DNA from: JAUVPB01 sp965223695
Lineage (GTDB): Bacteria > Actinomycetota > Thermoleophilia > Gaiellales > Gaiellaceae
Length of the DNA stretch: 64,000 bases
Direction: 5' to 3'
Assembly (NCBI GenBank): GCA_965223695.1
Contig: CBDCXJ010000044.1
Coordinates: forward strand, 62,001 to 126,000
Part shown: piece by piece, positions 16,356 to 23,944 of the stretch
Position numbering within the stretch: position 1 is the first letter of the stretch
Layout of the letters: each line of letters begins with the position of its first letter
Notes under the pieces: generated by a model
What the model was told of the DNA's origin: nothing
Database searches by the model: none
The model's input: the letters and a program-made list of their open reading frames with translations, nothing else
Translations under genes and position numbers: made by a program

Positions 16356-17443
16356 AGCTAGGCGCGTTCATGATGCCGAACCACCCGCCCCATCGGCCTC
16401 CGGCGGACGGGCACGAGCATGACGTCGAGCACCTCGCGTTCCTTGATGGGCTCGGCTACGACGAGGCCTGGATCGGCGAGCATTTCACTGTCACGCGTGA
16501 GCCGTGTCCCTCGCCCGACCTGCTCGTTGCGCAGGCGCTTATGCAGACCGAGAAGATCCGTATCTCGCCAGGCGGTTTCATGCTTCCCTACCACCACCCG
16601 GCCGAGCTCGCCCACCGGATCGCCTGGCTCGACCACATCGCGCGCGGGCGCTGCTACATCGGCGTCGGCTCGAGCGCGATCACGACTGACTGGGCGATGT
16701 TCGACGTCGACGGCGCGAGCGGCGAGAACCGGCGCATGACCGAGGAATCGCTCGAGATCATGATCCGCTTCTGGGAGAGCGAGGAGCCATTCGAGTACGC
16801 GGGCGAGTTCTGGACCGTCCGGCGCCCACCCGACGTCGACGAGAACTACGCCTACCACATCAAGCCCTTCACGAAGCCGCACCCGGAGATCGCGATCGCC
16901 GGGTTCTCGCCGCGTTCGCCGACGCTCGCGTACGCCGGCCAGAAGGGCTTCATCCCGCTCAGCTTCGGCTTCACGACCGACTTCGTGTCGAGCCACTGGG
17001 AGGCCTACGCGAGTGGGGCGGAGGAGGCCGGCCGCACAGCAGATAGGAGCCGCTGGCGGATCAGCCGGGACATCTACATCGCTGACAGCGACGAAGAGGC
17101 CTGGGACCGCGCGGTCAACGGCGCGATGGGCGAGCACTACCGCAAGTTCTGGCTGCCGATGCTGACCCATGTCGGTCTGCTCGACGCCACCAAGCACGAT
17201 CCCGACGTTCCCGACTCGGACGTCACGGTCGAGTACGTCGCCGAGCATTGCTTCTTCATCGGAAGCCCCGAGACCGTGCAGCGGAAGATCGAGGACATGA
17301 TCGAGCTCTCAGGAGGCTTCGGCTCCCTGCTCCTGAACTCCTACGACCACCTCGACTACGACAACGAGGCCTGGCGCGAGTCGGTCGAGCGGCTCGCGAC
17401 CGAGGTCATGCCAAAGTTCGCTGACGTGGGCGCGGCCGCCTAA
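16352..17443 (+). CDS. Luciferase-like (LLM class) flavin-dependent monooxygenase
   Basis: 363 residues of the bacterial luciferase/F420 monooxygenase superfamily. DEAWIGEHFTVTREPCPSPD and ISPGGFMLPYHHPAELAHR match the luciferase-type beta-alpha barrel, and PEIAIAGFSPRSPTLAYAGQKG is the C-terminal half signature. Known members oxidise alkanes, terpenoids, sulfonates or ketones using FMNH2 or F420H2. The ATG overlaps the stop of the broken decarboxylase gene, so it was the last gene of that operon. Cofactor and substrate cannot be fixed from sequence. Confidence 0.85.
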   Translation: MKLGAFMMPNHPPHRPPADGHEHDVEHLAFLDGLGYDEAWIGEHFTVTREPCPSPDLLVAQALMQTEKIRISPGGFMLPYHHPAELAHRIAWLDHIARGRCYIGVGSSAITTDWAMFDVDGASGENRRMTEESLEIMIRFWESEEPFEYAGEFWTVRRPPDVDENYAYHIKPFTKPHPEIAIAGFSPRSPTLAYAGQKGFIPLSFGFTTDFVSSHWEAYASGAEEAGRTADRSRWRISRDIYIADSDEEAWDRAVNGAMGEHYRKFWLPMLTHVGLLDATKHDPDVPDSDVTVEYVAEHCFFIGSPETVQRKIEDMIELSGGFGSLLLNSYDHLDYDNEAWRESVERLATEVMPKFADVGAAA

Positions 17444-17450
17444 GGCTGCG

Positions 17451-18185
17451 CTATCGAGCGGTGAGGACGCCTTCGGCGGCGGCCGTGTCGGTCGGAGCTG
17501 GAGAGCTCGAGCCGCGCCGACCGACCGCGTAGATCAGCGCGCCGCCCGCGGCGAGCAGCAGGAGACCGCCGGTGAGGAGTCCGATGGCGAGTGGCAGGAC
17601 GAACCCGAACCGCGCGCCCGCAATGGCGTCGGCCGCGACGCTTGGCGAGCCGTCGGCGTTCATCACCACAACGGCCCAGCTTCCCTCGGTGACGTCCCAC
17701 TCGAGCACCTGCGTCCCGGGGCCCTCGACCGAGGCGAGCCAGAAGTCCTGCGTGCCCGGCAGTTCCGGGACGCTGCCGCCAGCCCTTCGCTCGAGCTGTA
17801 GCTGAACGGTGTCGAGGTTGCCGCGCAGATCGGCCTCGTGAACGACGGCGCGATCGACGTTGGCCAGGTAAGCGGCTACGTCGGTCTCGGGCGCTACGCC
17901 GGCGAAGAGCGCCCCACCGCCCGCCCGGGAAGTGACCGTAAGCCGCGCGTCGGCAAGACGGCCCGAGTCGAACAGCCAGTCTGGGACGTCGGCGACCGCG
18001 AAGCCCTCTGCTGTGATCGCGTAACCCGAGGTCTCGAGGCCCGTGATCTGCGACGTGTAGTAGCCCTCGGCGTCGCGCTTCGCCTCGTGCAGCCAGACGA
18101 GGACGCCGCCGCCCGCGAGCAGCGCGAGCGCCGTGAGCGAGATAACGGTGGCTGCGATCACGACGGCTACGCGGCGAGCACTCAT
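17451..18185 (-). CDS. Two-TM membrane protein, unknown
   Basis: 244 residues: TM1 at about 6-32, an extracellular domain of about 160 residues, TM2 at about 193-217, and a short Ser/Pro/Thr cytoplasmic tail. The external part includes TQDFWLASVEGPGTQVLEW and GSWAVVVMNADGS, a pattern recurrent in uncharacterised actinobacterial membrane proteins. No catalytic motif seen. It is convergent with the luciferase-like gene (7 bp apart). No function proposed. Confidence 0.65.
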   Translation of the reverse strand: MSARRVAVVIAATVISLTALALLAGGGVLVWLHEAKRDAEGYYTSQITGLETSGYAITAEGFAVADVPDWLFDSGRLADARLTVTSRAGGGALFAGVAPETDVAAYLANVDRAVVHEADLRGNLDTVQLQLERRAGGSVPELPGTQDFWLASVEGPGTQVLEWDVTEGSWAVVVMNADGSPSVAADAIAGARFGFVLPLAIGLLTGGLLLLAAGGALIYAVGRRGSSSPAPTDTAAAEGVLTAR

Positions 18186-18300
18186 GACTGCACCGACCCT
18201 AGCCAGGCGCGGTCAAGCCGACGCTACGGCCACTACCCGTTTGCGGTTGGGGCTACCCTCCTTGTCCAGCCGGGGGCTCACCTCTTGGGGCGGGTCTTGC

Positions 18301-19626
18301 TCAGACCGCGGCCTCGCTCCCGACGGGCTGCACCCACAGCTCCGGGCTCAGCGCGTCTGTGAGCACCTCCGCGCCGGTCTCGGTCACGAGCACCTTCTCC
18401 TCGACGATGAACAGCCCGGCGTGCCAGTTGGGCCCGTCCATGCCGGCGATGATCGGCTCGATGCACACGACCATGCCCGGCTGCAGCACCGTGCCCGCCG
18501 TGTAGACAGTGTCCCGCTCGCCGAGCCACGGGAGCTCGTGGATCTCCATGCCCGTCCCATGGCCGACGATGTTCAGCACGTTGTAGTCGAGCAGGCCCTC
18601 GCGCGCGAACACGGCGATTCCGGCCTCGTAGACGTCGGCTCCGGTCACGCCAGGCCTGATCGCCTCGATCGCGGCCTGGTTGGCCTCGACGGCGATCGAG
18701 AACCACTTGCGCTGCTCGGCCGTCGGCTCGCCGAGGCAAGCCTGGCGGATGAAGTCGGTCGAGTAGCCGTGGTAGACGGCTCCGCAGTCGCACATGACGA
18801 GGTCGCCCGGCTGGATCTTGTACTCGCTCGCGAGCGCGTTCACGACCTTGTAGCGCTCCGGGCCCGAGTTGATTCCGAAGAAGCTTGGCTGGGTACCGAG
18901 CTCGGCGCCCTCCGCGTACATGGTCGAGCCGATCACGCTCGCGAGCTCCTTCTCGCTCATGCCGGGCTTGAGCGCCGAGTAGCCAGCCTCGAGCCCCGCC
19001 TGCGAGATCGCGCACGCCCGGCGTAGGCAGTCGACCTCGCGCGGCGACTTGATCATCCGGACCGCCTGGGTGAGGGGGGTCGCATCGACGAGCTCGGCGG
19101 GAGCGATCGTTGTCTTGAGCGCTTCGAGTTGGTTGACGGCCATGCCGATCCGCTGCCCGAATCCGAGCTCTGTCCCGATCTTTCCGCGCTGCAGGCCCTT
19201 GTCGGCGAGCGCCTCGGCGATGTAGGGGATCGGATTTTCCTGGTCGGGGTAGATCAGCAGATCGGCGATCCACGACGTGTGTGTCGCGTTCCCCGTTTCC
19301 TGCCCCGGCACGATCAGCGTTGGCCCGAGGCTGACGTCGCGCGGCAGCAATGCGAGGTAGGGCCTGAAGCGCGAGGCCCAGAGGATGCTGAGGTAGCCCG
19401 AGAAGTAGCGGACATTCAAATCCTGCGTCACGAGCACGGCGTCGAGGCCCTCGTGCTCCATCAGGCGGCAGGCTCGCGCGTAGCGCGCCGTGTACTCCTC
19501 GAGCGGGAACTCGGCGAACTTCGCCGTCTTCGACGCGACGTCGAAGGAGGCGAGATCGACGCCCGCGAGCGTCTCGAGCATCTCGTCGAAGCCCGGCTCG
19601 ATCTCGGTTCCAGGAACCTCGGCCAT
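18301..19626 (-). CDS. M24 family metallopeptidase (Xaa-Pro peptidase-like)
   Basis: 441 residues: an N-terminal creatinase-like domain (YARACRLMEHEGLDAVLVTQ) and a C-terminal pita-bread domain. The five metal ligands are recognisable: two Asp in VMCDCGAVYHGYSTDF, His in GHGTGMEIHE, Glu in VCIEPI and Glu in LFIVEEKVLVTETG. Members are Xaa-Pro aminopeptidases, prolidases, creatinases or DMSP lyases (DddP); the enzyme could be any of these. The ATG follows GAGGAGG with good spacing. Divergent from the MerB-like gene, with about 100 bp between. Confidence 0.8.
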   Translation of the reverse strand: MAEVPGTEIEPGFDEMLETLAGVDLASFDVASKTAKFAEFPLEEYTARYARACRLMEHEGLDAVLVTQDLNVRYFSGYLSILWASRFRPYLALLPRDVSLGPTLIVPGQETGNATHTSWIADLLIYPDQENPIPYIAEALADKGLQRGKIGTELGFGQRIGMAVNQLEALKTTIAPAELVDATPLTQAVRMIKSPREVDCLRRACAISQAGLEAGYSALKPGMSEKELASVIGSTMYAEGAELGTQPSFFGINSGPERYKVVNALASEYKIQPGDLVMCDCGAVYHGYSTDFIRQACLGEPTAEQRKWFSIAVEANQAAIEAIRPGVTGADVYEAGIAVFAREGLLDYNVLNIVGHGTGMEIHELPWLGERDTVYTAGTVLQPGMVVCIEPIIAGMDGPNWHAGLFIVEEKVLVTETGAEVLTDALSPELWVQPVGSEAAV

Positions 19627-19729
19627 CGCGTCTGCCTCCTCGGGTCGAATCCCTAACGGGGACGTCGCCGTTCATCGGCCCCCTGATCGCATTCCGGGGG
19701 ACTCTAGGGCCGTTGCTAGGCTCGCGGCC

Positions 19730-20401
19730 GTGGACGAGCTCGACGTGCGCATGCGCCGTGAGGTCTACCGGCAGTTCGTCGAGGCGGGGCACTCGCCCAC
19801 GACCGCCACGCTTGCGCCTGCACTCGAGTTGACCGAGGCGGATGCGGCCGACTCGTTGCGTCGCCTGGACGAGGTGCACGAGATCGTGCTCGAGGCCGGC
19901 ACGCTCGCGATCAAGAAGCTCCTGCCGTTCGCCTGCGAGCCGACGCCCCACCGCGTGCTCGCCCGTGGCCGCGCCTGGTACGCGAACTGCGCCTGGGATG
20001 CGTTCGGCGTCGTAGCCGCCTTCGGCACCGAGGGGCACGTCTACTCGAGCTGCCCGTGCTGCGCCGAGGCGATCGAGATCGAGATCCGCGGCTCCGAGCC
20101 CTTTCCTGCGACCGACGTGGCGCATTTGCTGGTGTGGGCCGAGAACTGGTGGGACGACATCTTCTTCACCTGACGAACGATCAACTTCTTCCGGTCGGAA
20201 GAGCACATCGAGACGTGGCTCGACAAGGTCGGCTACGAGCCGGGCGCGACCCTGACCGTTCCGGAGCTCTGGAGCCTTTCGGAGGCGTGGGAGTCGAACA
20301 AGCTCGACCCGGACTGGCAGCCGCGCTCGATTCCCGAGTGGCAGGCGATTCTCGACGGTCTCGGCCTCACCGGCACGTTCTGGCAGATTCCGACGGGCTA
20401 G
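19730..20401 (+). CDS. MerB (alkylmercury lyase)-family protein with in-frame TGA, predicted selenoprotein
   Basis: Read through TGA at 20171-20173 the frame gives 223 residues; without readthrough it stops at 147 with homology continuing directly after (INFFRSEEHIETW to the TAG). The MerB catalytic landmarks align: Cys87 and Asp90 (NCAWD) correspond to Cys96/Asp99 of the R831 enzyme, Cys108 to Cys117 with identical spacing of 21, and the TGA codon 148 falls at the position of catalytic Cys159. A hairpin with a GGUC loop starts 13 nt after the TGA. In MerB, Cys96, Asp99 and Cys159 break the carbon-mercury bond. The GTG start has a TAGGCT box 7 nt upstream. The alternative is a nonsense-mutated pseudogene; the position and hairpin favour selenocysteine. 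Confidence 0.7.
20186..20203 (+). promoter_or_regulatory. Predicted bacterial SECIS element of the MerB-like gene
   Basis: Seven-base-pair stem UUCUUCC/GGAAGAG (one U-G pair) closed by the tetraloop GGUC, beginning 13 nt after the in-frame UGA; the apical loop starts 20 nt after it. This fits the bacterial SECIS pattern of a short hairpin just 3' of UGA whose loop begins with G, as in E. coli fdhF (loop GGUCU). It lies inside the coding sequence. SelB binding is inferred. Confidence 0.65.
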
Positions 20402-20480
20402 ATGGCTGATTCCACAGAAGCAGCTTCGGTGCAGCCGTGGCAGACGAGGGCGAGCATCTCCCTGGCTCGGCTCGGTGCGC

Positions 20481-21209
20481 TCACCCGTCGTGCAACGCCG
20501 CACCCATGAGCAGCTCTGCCACGCCCTGCAGGTCGTCGACCGCGTGGTCGGGCGTTGCCGAGGCGGCCGGCGCGGCTCCGGCGCTGGTCCCGCTGGCGCG
20601 ACGGCGAACCCAGATCGTGCGCCAGCCGAGCTCAGCGGCCGGGGCGATGTCGTGAAACAGGCTCTGGGCGACATGGATGACCTGATCTCGCTCGAGCTGC
20701 AGTCTCCCTAGCACCTCGTCGAAGTGCGCTCGCTCGGGCTTGTAGCTCCGGACCTGCTCGGCCGTCACGACCTCGTCGAACTCGACGCCGATCGCCCGCC
20801 GCGTCTCGGCGAACAGGTCGTCGTCGACGTTCGAGACGATCGCCAGGCGAAAGCGCTCCGCGAGGCGCTCGAGCGCCTCGCGGGTATCCGGAAAGACCGG
20901 CCATGCCCCGAGCTCGTCGGCGAGCGCTGTTCGCTCGTCCTGGCTGGCGACGAAGCCAAGCTCGCCCGCGATCGCCGACATCACCGCTTCCAGGACGTCA
21001 CGGTATCGACCGAACGCCGTCGCCTGGATCCGCGACTCGAGGCGGCCGAACAGCTCGAGCAGCTCGGCGTCCCTGCGCTCAGAGTTGTGGGCCGAGAGCA
21101 CCCGCTGCAGGGTTGCGAGGATCCCGCTCTCCCAGTCAACGAGCGTTCCGTAGCAGTCGAACGTGAGCGCCTCGACGTGGCTGGTATCGATAGCCGGGCT
21201 GCTCCGCAG
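20481..21209 (-). CDS. HAD hydrolase (haloacid dehalogenase type II-like)
   Basis: About 242 residues. Motif I LTFDCYGTLVDWE (nucleophile Asp about 18), motif II IVSNVDDDLF, and Lys in YKPERAHFDEVL followed by HVAQSLFHDIAPA identify a haloacid-dehalogenase-like phosphatase or dehalogenase. No ATG, GTG or TTG occurs in frame between the stop of the upstream selenoprotein gene (TAG at 21212-21210) and motif I; the first codon after that TAG is CTG, which I take as the start. The first canonical codon (GTG at 21101) would delete the catalytic Asp. It is in frame with, and follows directly, the GrdB-like gene, so coupled translation is likely. Confidence 0.7.
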   Translation of the reverse strand: MRSSPAIDTSHVEALTFDCYGTLVDWESGILATLQRVLSAHNSERRDAELLELFGRLESRIQATAFGRYRDVLEAVMSAIAGELGFVASQDERTALADELGAWPVFPDTREALERLAERFRLAIVSNVDDDLFAETRRAIGVEFDEVVTAEQVRSYKPERAHFDEVLGRLQLERDQVIHVAQSLFHDIAPAAELGWRTIWVRRRASGTSAGAAPAASATPDHAVDDLQGVAELLMGAALHDG

Positions 21210-22154
21210 CTAAAAGTCGACGCCGGGGCAAACGACGCAGTCGAGCCCCTCGTGGGCGGCCGCGGCAGCTTCGGCGTCCGTATCGAGCTGGTATTGCGGA
21301 TCCGGGAACCGCTCGATGCGGTCGTCGATGGGCTGTGCCCCTGGATACGGGATCACCGGACGCATGGCGTCGTCCTTCCAAACGTCGGTGGCCTCCCAGT
21401 GGTAGGGGAGATCGACGATCGTGCCCGGCGTCTCGATCGTCTCGAATGCGAGTAGCGCGTCGAGCATGATCGAGCGATTCAGCTCGGGCTTGCCGGCGCG
21501 ACCCACCGTGTGGCCGAGCGGATAGTCCAGGAACGCGGCTCGCGGCAGCCCTGCTGATGCTGTGATGTCGCGGGCCGAGGTCATCGACAGGGTCGGGATT
21601 CCAGCTTCCTCGAGTGCTCTACCGATCAGACCGACGGTCTGATGACACACGGGTCAGACCGGCACCAGCAGGACGACATCGACCTCCTCGGCGAGGCAAC
21701 GCTCGATCAGCGGCGGCACGACGTCCTCACGGACGCGCCGTCGCGAGTAGATGCCTCCCATGCAGGTGTAGAAGGAGCCGGCGAGCTCGCCGACGGCGCC
21801 GCCGGTCACAAGGCCGCGCAGCGTGTCAATCGGGAACACGCAGTTGATGTCTGAGCGCGCGTCGGTCAGGTCGTAGGCGAAGTGTGTTGCGCGCAGCTCC
21901 TCGGTCGCGACATCGGTTGGGATGGTGCGATACGTGACGTCGTCCCGGAAGGTGAACGCAGTCTGCCCGACCGAGTAGATGCCCCCGGTCGCGATCAGCC
22001 CCAGGCGCGACTCGCTGATCGGCTTGCGCAGCGGTGTCCACGGGGGCGGCGCGTCACTCTCGAGCCAGCGGTACTCCTCGTAGCCGAGCGCGTCGTACTT
22101 CGTGAGCGTCCGCTCGATGTAGGGGACCGGTGGCTGCCGCTGAGCTGCGCTCAC
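21210..22154 (-). CDS. Glycine/betaine/D-proline reductase B-like selenoprotein (UxxC)
   Basis: Read through TGA at 21656-21654 the frame gives 314 residues with Sec167 in VVLLVPV-U-PVCHQTVG, a U-x-x-C redox motif like that of GrdB/PrdB family selenoproteins; the flanking halves (MGGIYSRRRVREDVVPPLI before, GIPTLSMTSARDI after) are continuous family sequence. An 8-bp perfect hairpin follows the TGA. Classical GrdB/PrdB form the substrate-activating subunit of Clostridial amino-acid reductases; no PrdA, GrdA or GrdC partner is present here, so a distinct role in an aerobe is likely. GTG start with TACCAT 6 nt upstream (leaderless). The next gene is a HAD hydrolase. Confidence 0.8.
21625..21643 (-). 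promoter_or_regulatory. Predicted bacterial SECIS element of the GrdB-like gene
   Basis: A perfect 8-bp stem AUCAGACC/GGUCUGAU with loop GUC, starting 11 nt downstream of the in-frame UGA; the loop begins with G, 19 nt after it. This is the geometry of bacterial SECIS elements. Perfect pairing inside a coding region that must also encode HQTVGLI suggests selection on the RNA. Confidence 0.7.
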
Positions 22155-22230
22155 AGCATCATGGTATCCGTGGCGCGCAGGCGAGCCAAAATGGCTCGTG
22201 CGCCGACCTCATGGACAGATCTACGAGGGT

Positions 22231-22452
22231 CTAACCGTGCCGGTAGACGATCCGACCGCGGTCGAGATCGTACGGCGAGAGCTCGACCTTGACGCGGTCA
22301 CCGAGCAGGATCTTGATGCGATAGCGGCGCATCTTGCCGGCCGTGTAGCCCAGCGTCTCGTGACCGTTGTCGAGCTTGATCTTGTACATCCCGTTTCGGA
22401 AGGCTTCGACAACTTCGCCCTCCACTTCGATCTTCTCTTCTTTTTCAGCGAT
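22231..22452 (-). CDS. infA: Translation initiation factor IF-1
   Basis: 73 residues when read from 22452, the normal IF-1 length, and nearly consensus across VVEAFRNGMYKIKLDNGHE and RIKILLGDRVKVELSPYDL, an OB-fold protein that binds the ribosomal A site. The family N terminus (AEKEEKIEVEGE) is encoded upstream of the first canonical start (GTG 22425). A strong AAAGGAGG ends 6 nt before an ATC codon at exactly the expected start, so initiation at AUC, or a base error in ATG, is implied. It lies downstream of the cold-shock gene with a hairpin between. Confidence 0.9.
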   Translation of the reverse strand: MAEKEEKIEVEGEVVEAFRNGMYKIKLDNGHETLGYTAGKMRRYRIKILLGDRVKVELSPYDLDRGRIVYRHG

Positions 22453-22481
22453 GACAGACCTCCTTTCGCTAACTAGGACGT

Positions 22482-22520
22482 CGTGAAGGGGGCCCGGTTT
22501 GGGCCCGAGCCCCCTTCACG
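22482..22520 (-). terminator. GC-rich hairpin between csp and infA
   Basis: A 12-bp perfect inverted repeat (CGTGAAGGGGGC and its complement) encloses a 15-nt loop that itself contains GGGCCC. It sits just after the cold-shock stop codon and before the infA ribosome site. No U-run follows, so it may be an attenuator, an RNA-stability element or a terminator of the actinobacterial I-shaped kind. Confidence 0.55.
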
Positions 22521-22532
22521 CACACTGGTCGT

Positions 22533-22742
22533 TTAGGACGCGGTCTCGACGACGTCCGTCGCCTGCGGCCCCTTGGGGCCCTCCGTCGTCTCGAACTCGA
22601 CGGTGGCACCTTCGGTCAGCGTCTTGAAGCCGCTGCCCGCGATGCCGCTGTAGTGGACGAACACGTCAGCGCCTCCGTCGGCCGGGGTAATGAACCCGAA
22701 GCCCTTGGAATCGCTGAACCACTTGACGGTTCCGGTAGCCAT
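22533..22742 (-). CDS. cspA: Cold-shock protein, CspA family
   Basis: 69 residues, a single cold-shock OB domain with RNP1 KGFGFI and RNP2 VFVHYS, plus MATGTVKWFSDSKGFG at the start. Family role: nucleic-acid chaperone that melts mRNA structure in the cytoplasm. A strong AGGGAGGTG precedes the ATG, and a relatively AT-rich leader of well over 100 nt without another gene lies upstream, typical of csp mRNAs. The C terminus (GPKGPQATDVVETAS) is standard. It precedes infA and could share a transcript if the hairpin is read through. Confidence 0.93.
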   Translation of the reverse strand: MATGTVKWFSDSKGFGFITPADGGADVFVHYSGIAGSGFKTLTEGATVEFETTEGPKGPQATDVVETAS

Positions 22743-22939
22743 GAAACACCTCCCTTGCTGGTAACGAACGCGTAGCAGGGCGGTGACTCATGTCGCTGCT
22801 CTCGATACTCGTTCTTACTTGCTGGAATTACCCACATAGGTTAGCGCAATAGCAGGGGGCTCTCGGGCGGGCGTCGCAGGACGGGCTGTTTTTACAGACT
22901 TGTTGCACCTCTATGTGATCGCGGCTAACGTCGCGCCGC

Positions 22940-23878
22940 ATGGCCGAGTTCCTCAACAACAAGGACGATTTCGGCGATGGCCCGGTGCGCGACTACGTCG
23001 GCTACGGCGAGAACCCGCCTCAGTTCGAGTGGCCCGGGGGGGCCGCGGTTGCGGTCAACATCGTCGTCAACTACGAGGAGGGCTCCGAGTACTCGCTGCC
23101 GATGGGCGACGGGAAAAACGACATGCTGGCCGAGATTCAGTACTCCCTTCCCGGAGACACACGCGACCTGACGGTCGAGTCGATCTACGAGTACGGCTCT
23201 CGCGTGGGCGTCTGGCGGCTGATGCGGATCTTCAAGGCGGGAGGCGTCGCCTCGACGTTCTTCGCGACCGCCGTCGCGCTCGAGAAGAACCCCGACGTCG
23301 GCCGCCGGCTGGTCGAGGACGGGCACGAGCCCTGCAGCCACGGCTACCGCTGGGTCGAGCACTTCGCGATGAGCCGGGAGGAGGAGAAGCTCTCGATCGA
23401 GAAAGCGATCGAGTCCTTCGAGCGAACCTGCGGACAGCGCCCCGTCGGCTGGTACTGCCGCTACGGGCCCAGTGTCCACACGCGCGAGCTCGTTGTCGAG
23501 GAAGGCGGCTTCACCTACGACTCGGACTCCTACAACGACGATCTTCCTTTCTACGTCGACGTCAGCGGCACACAGCACCTGGTGATCCCGTACACGCTCG
23601 ATCTGAACGACGTGCGCTTCGTGATGGCGCAGGGATACGGCTCGAACGTCGACTTCTACGACGACGCCGTTGCGACGTTCGAGCTTTTGCAGAGGGAAGC
23701 GGAGACCACGGGAACGGCACGGATGATGTCGATCGGAACGCACCCGCGGCTGTTCGGCCGCCCGGCCCGGGCCGACGCGCTCGCACGCTTCATCGATCAC
23801 GTGAACGAGCGAGGCGGCGGCTGGTTCGGCCGCCGCGACCAGATCGCGGCGTTCTGGCGCGAGCACTTCCCCGCCTAG
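22940..23878 (+). CDS. Polysaccharide-deacetylase-fold amidohydrolase, PuuE allantoinase-like
   Basis: 312 residues of the NodB/CE4 fold. FEWPGGAAVAVNIVVNYEEG, HEPCSHGYRWVEH and the C-terminal SIGTHPRLFGRPAR are signatures of the PuuE branch, the cofactor-independent allantoinase; that branch keeps the fold but not all CE4 metal ligands. The predicted reaction is hydrolysis of a cyclic amide such as allantoin, but no other purine-catabolism gene is nearby, so the substrate is uncertain. The ATG lies 8 nt after a TAACGT box. Divergent from csp. Confidence 0.8.
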   Translation: MAEFLNNKDDFGDGPVRDYVGYGENPPQFEWPGGAAVAVNIVVNYEEGSEYSLPMGDGKNDMLAEIQYSLPGDTRDLTVESIYEYGSRVGVWRLMRIFKAGGVASTFFATAVALEKNPDVGRRLVEDGHEPCSHGYRWVEHFAMSREEEKLSIEKAIESFERTCGQRPVGWYCRYGPSVHTRELVVEEGGFTYDSDSYNDDLPFYVDVSGTQHLVIPYTLDLNDVRFVMAQGYGSNVDFYDDAVATFELLQREAETTGTARMMSIGTHPRLFGRPARADALARFIDHVNERGGGWFGRRDQIAAFWREHFPA

Positions 23879-23944
23879 CGCGGGGGAAACGCTCGCGTGC
23901 GCGGCGAACCGAGCCGCGTGAGCTACGCTCGATATAGCGATCCG

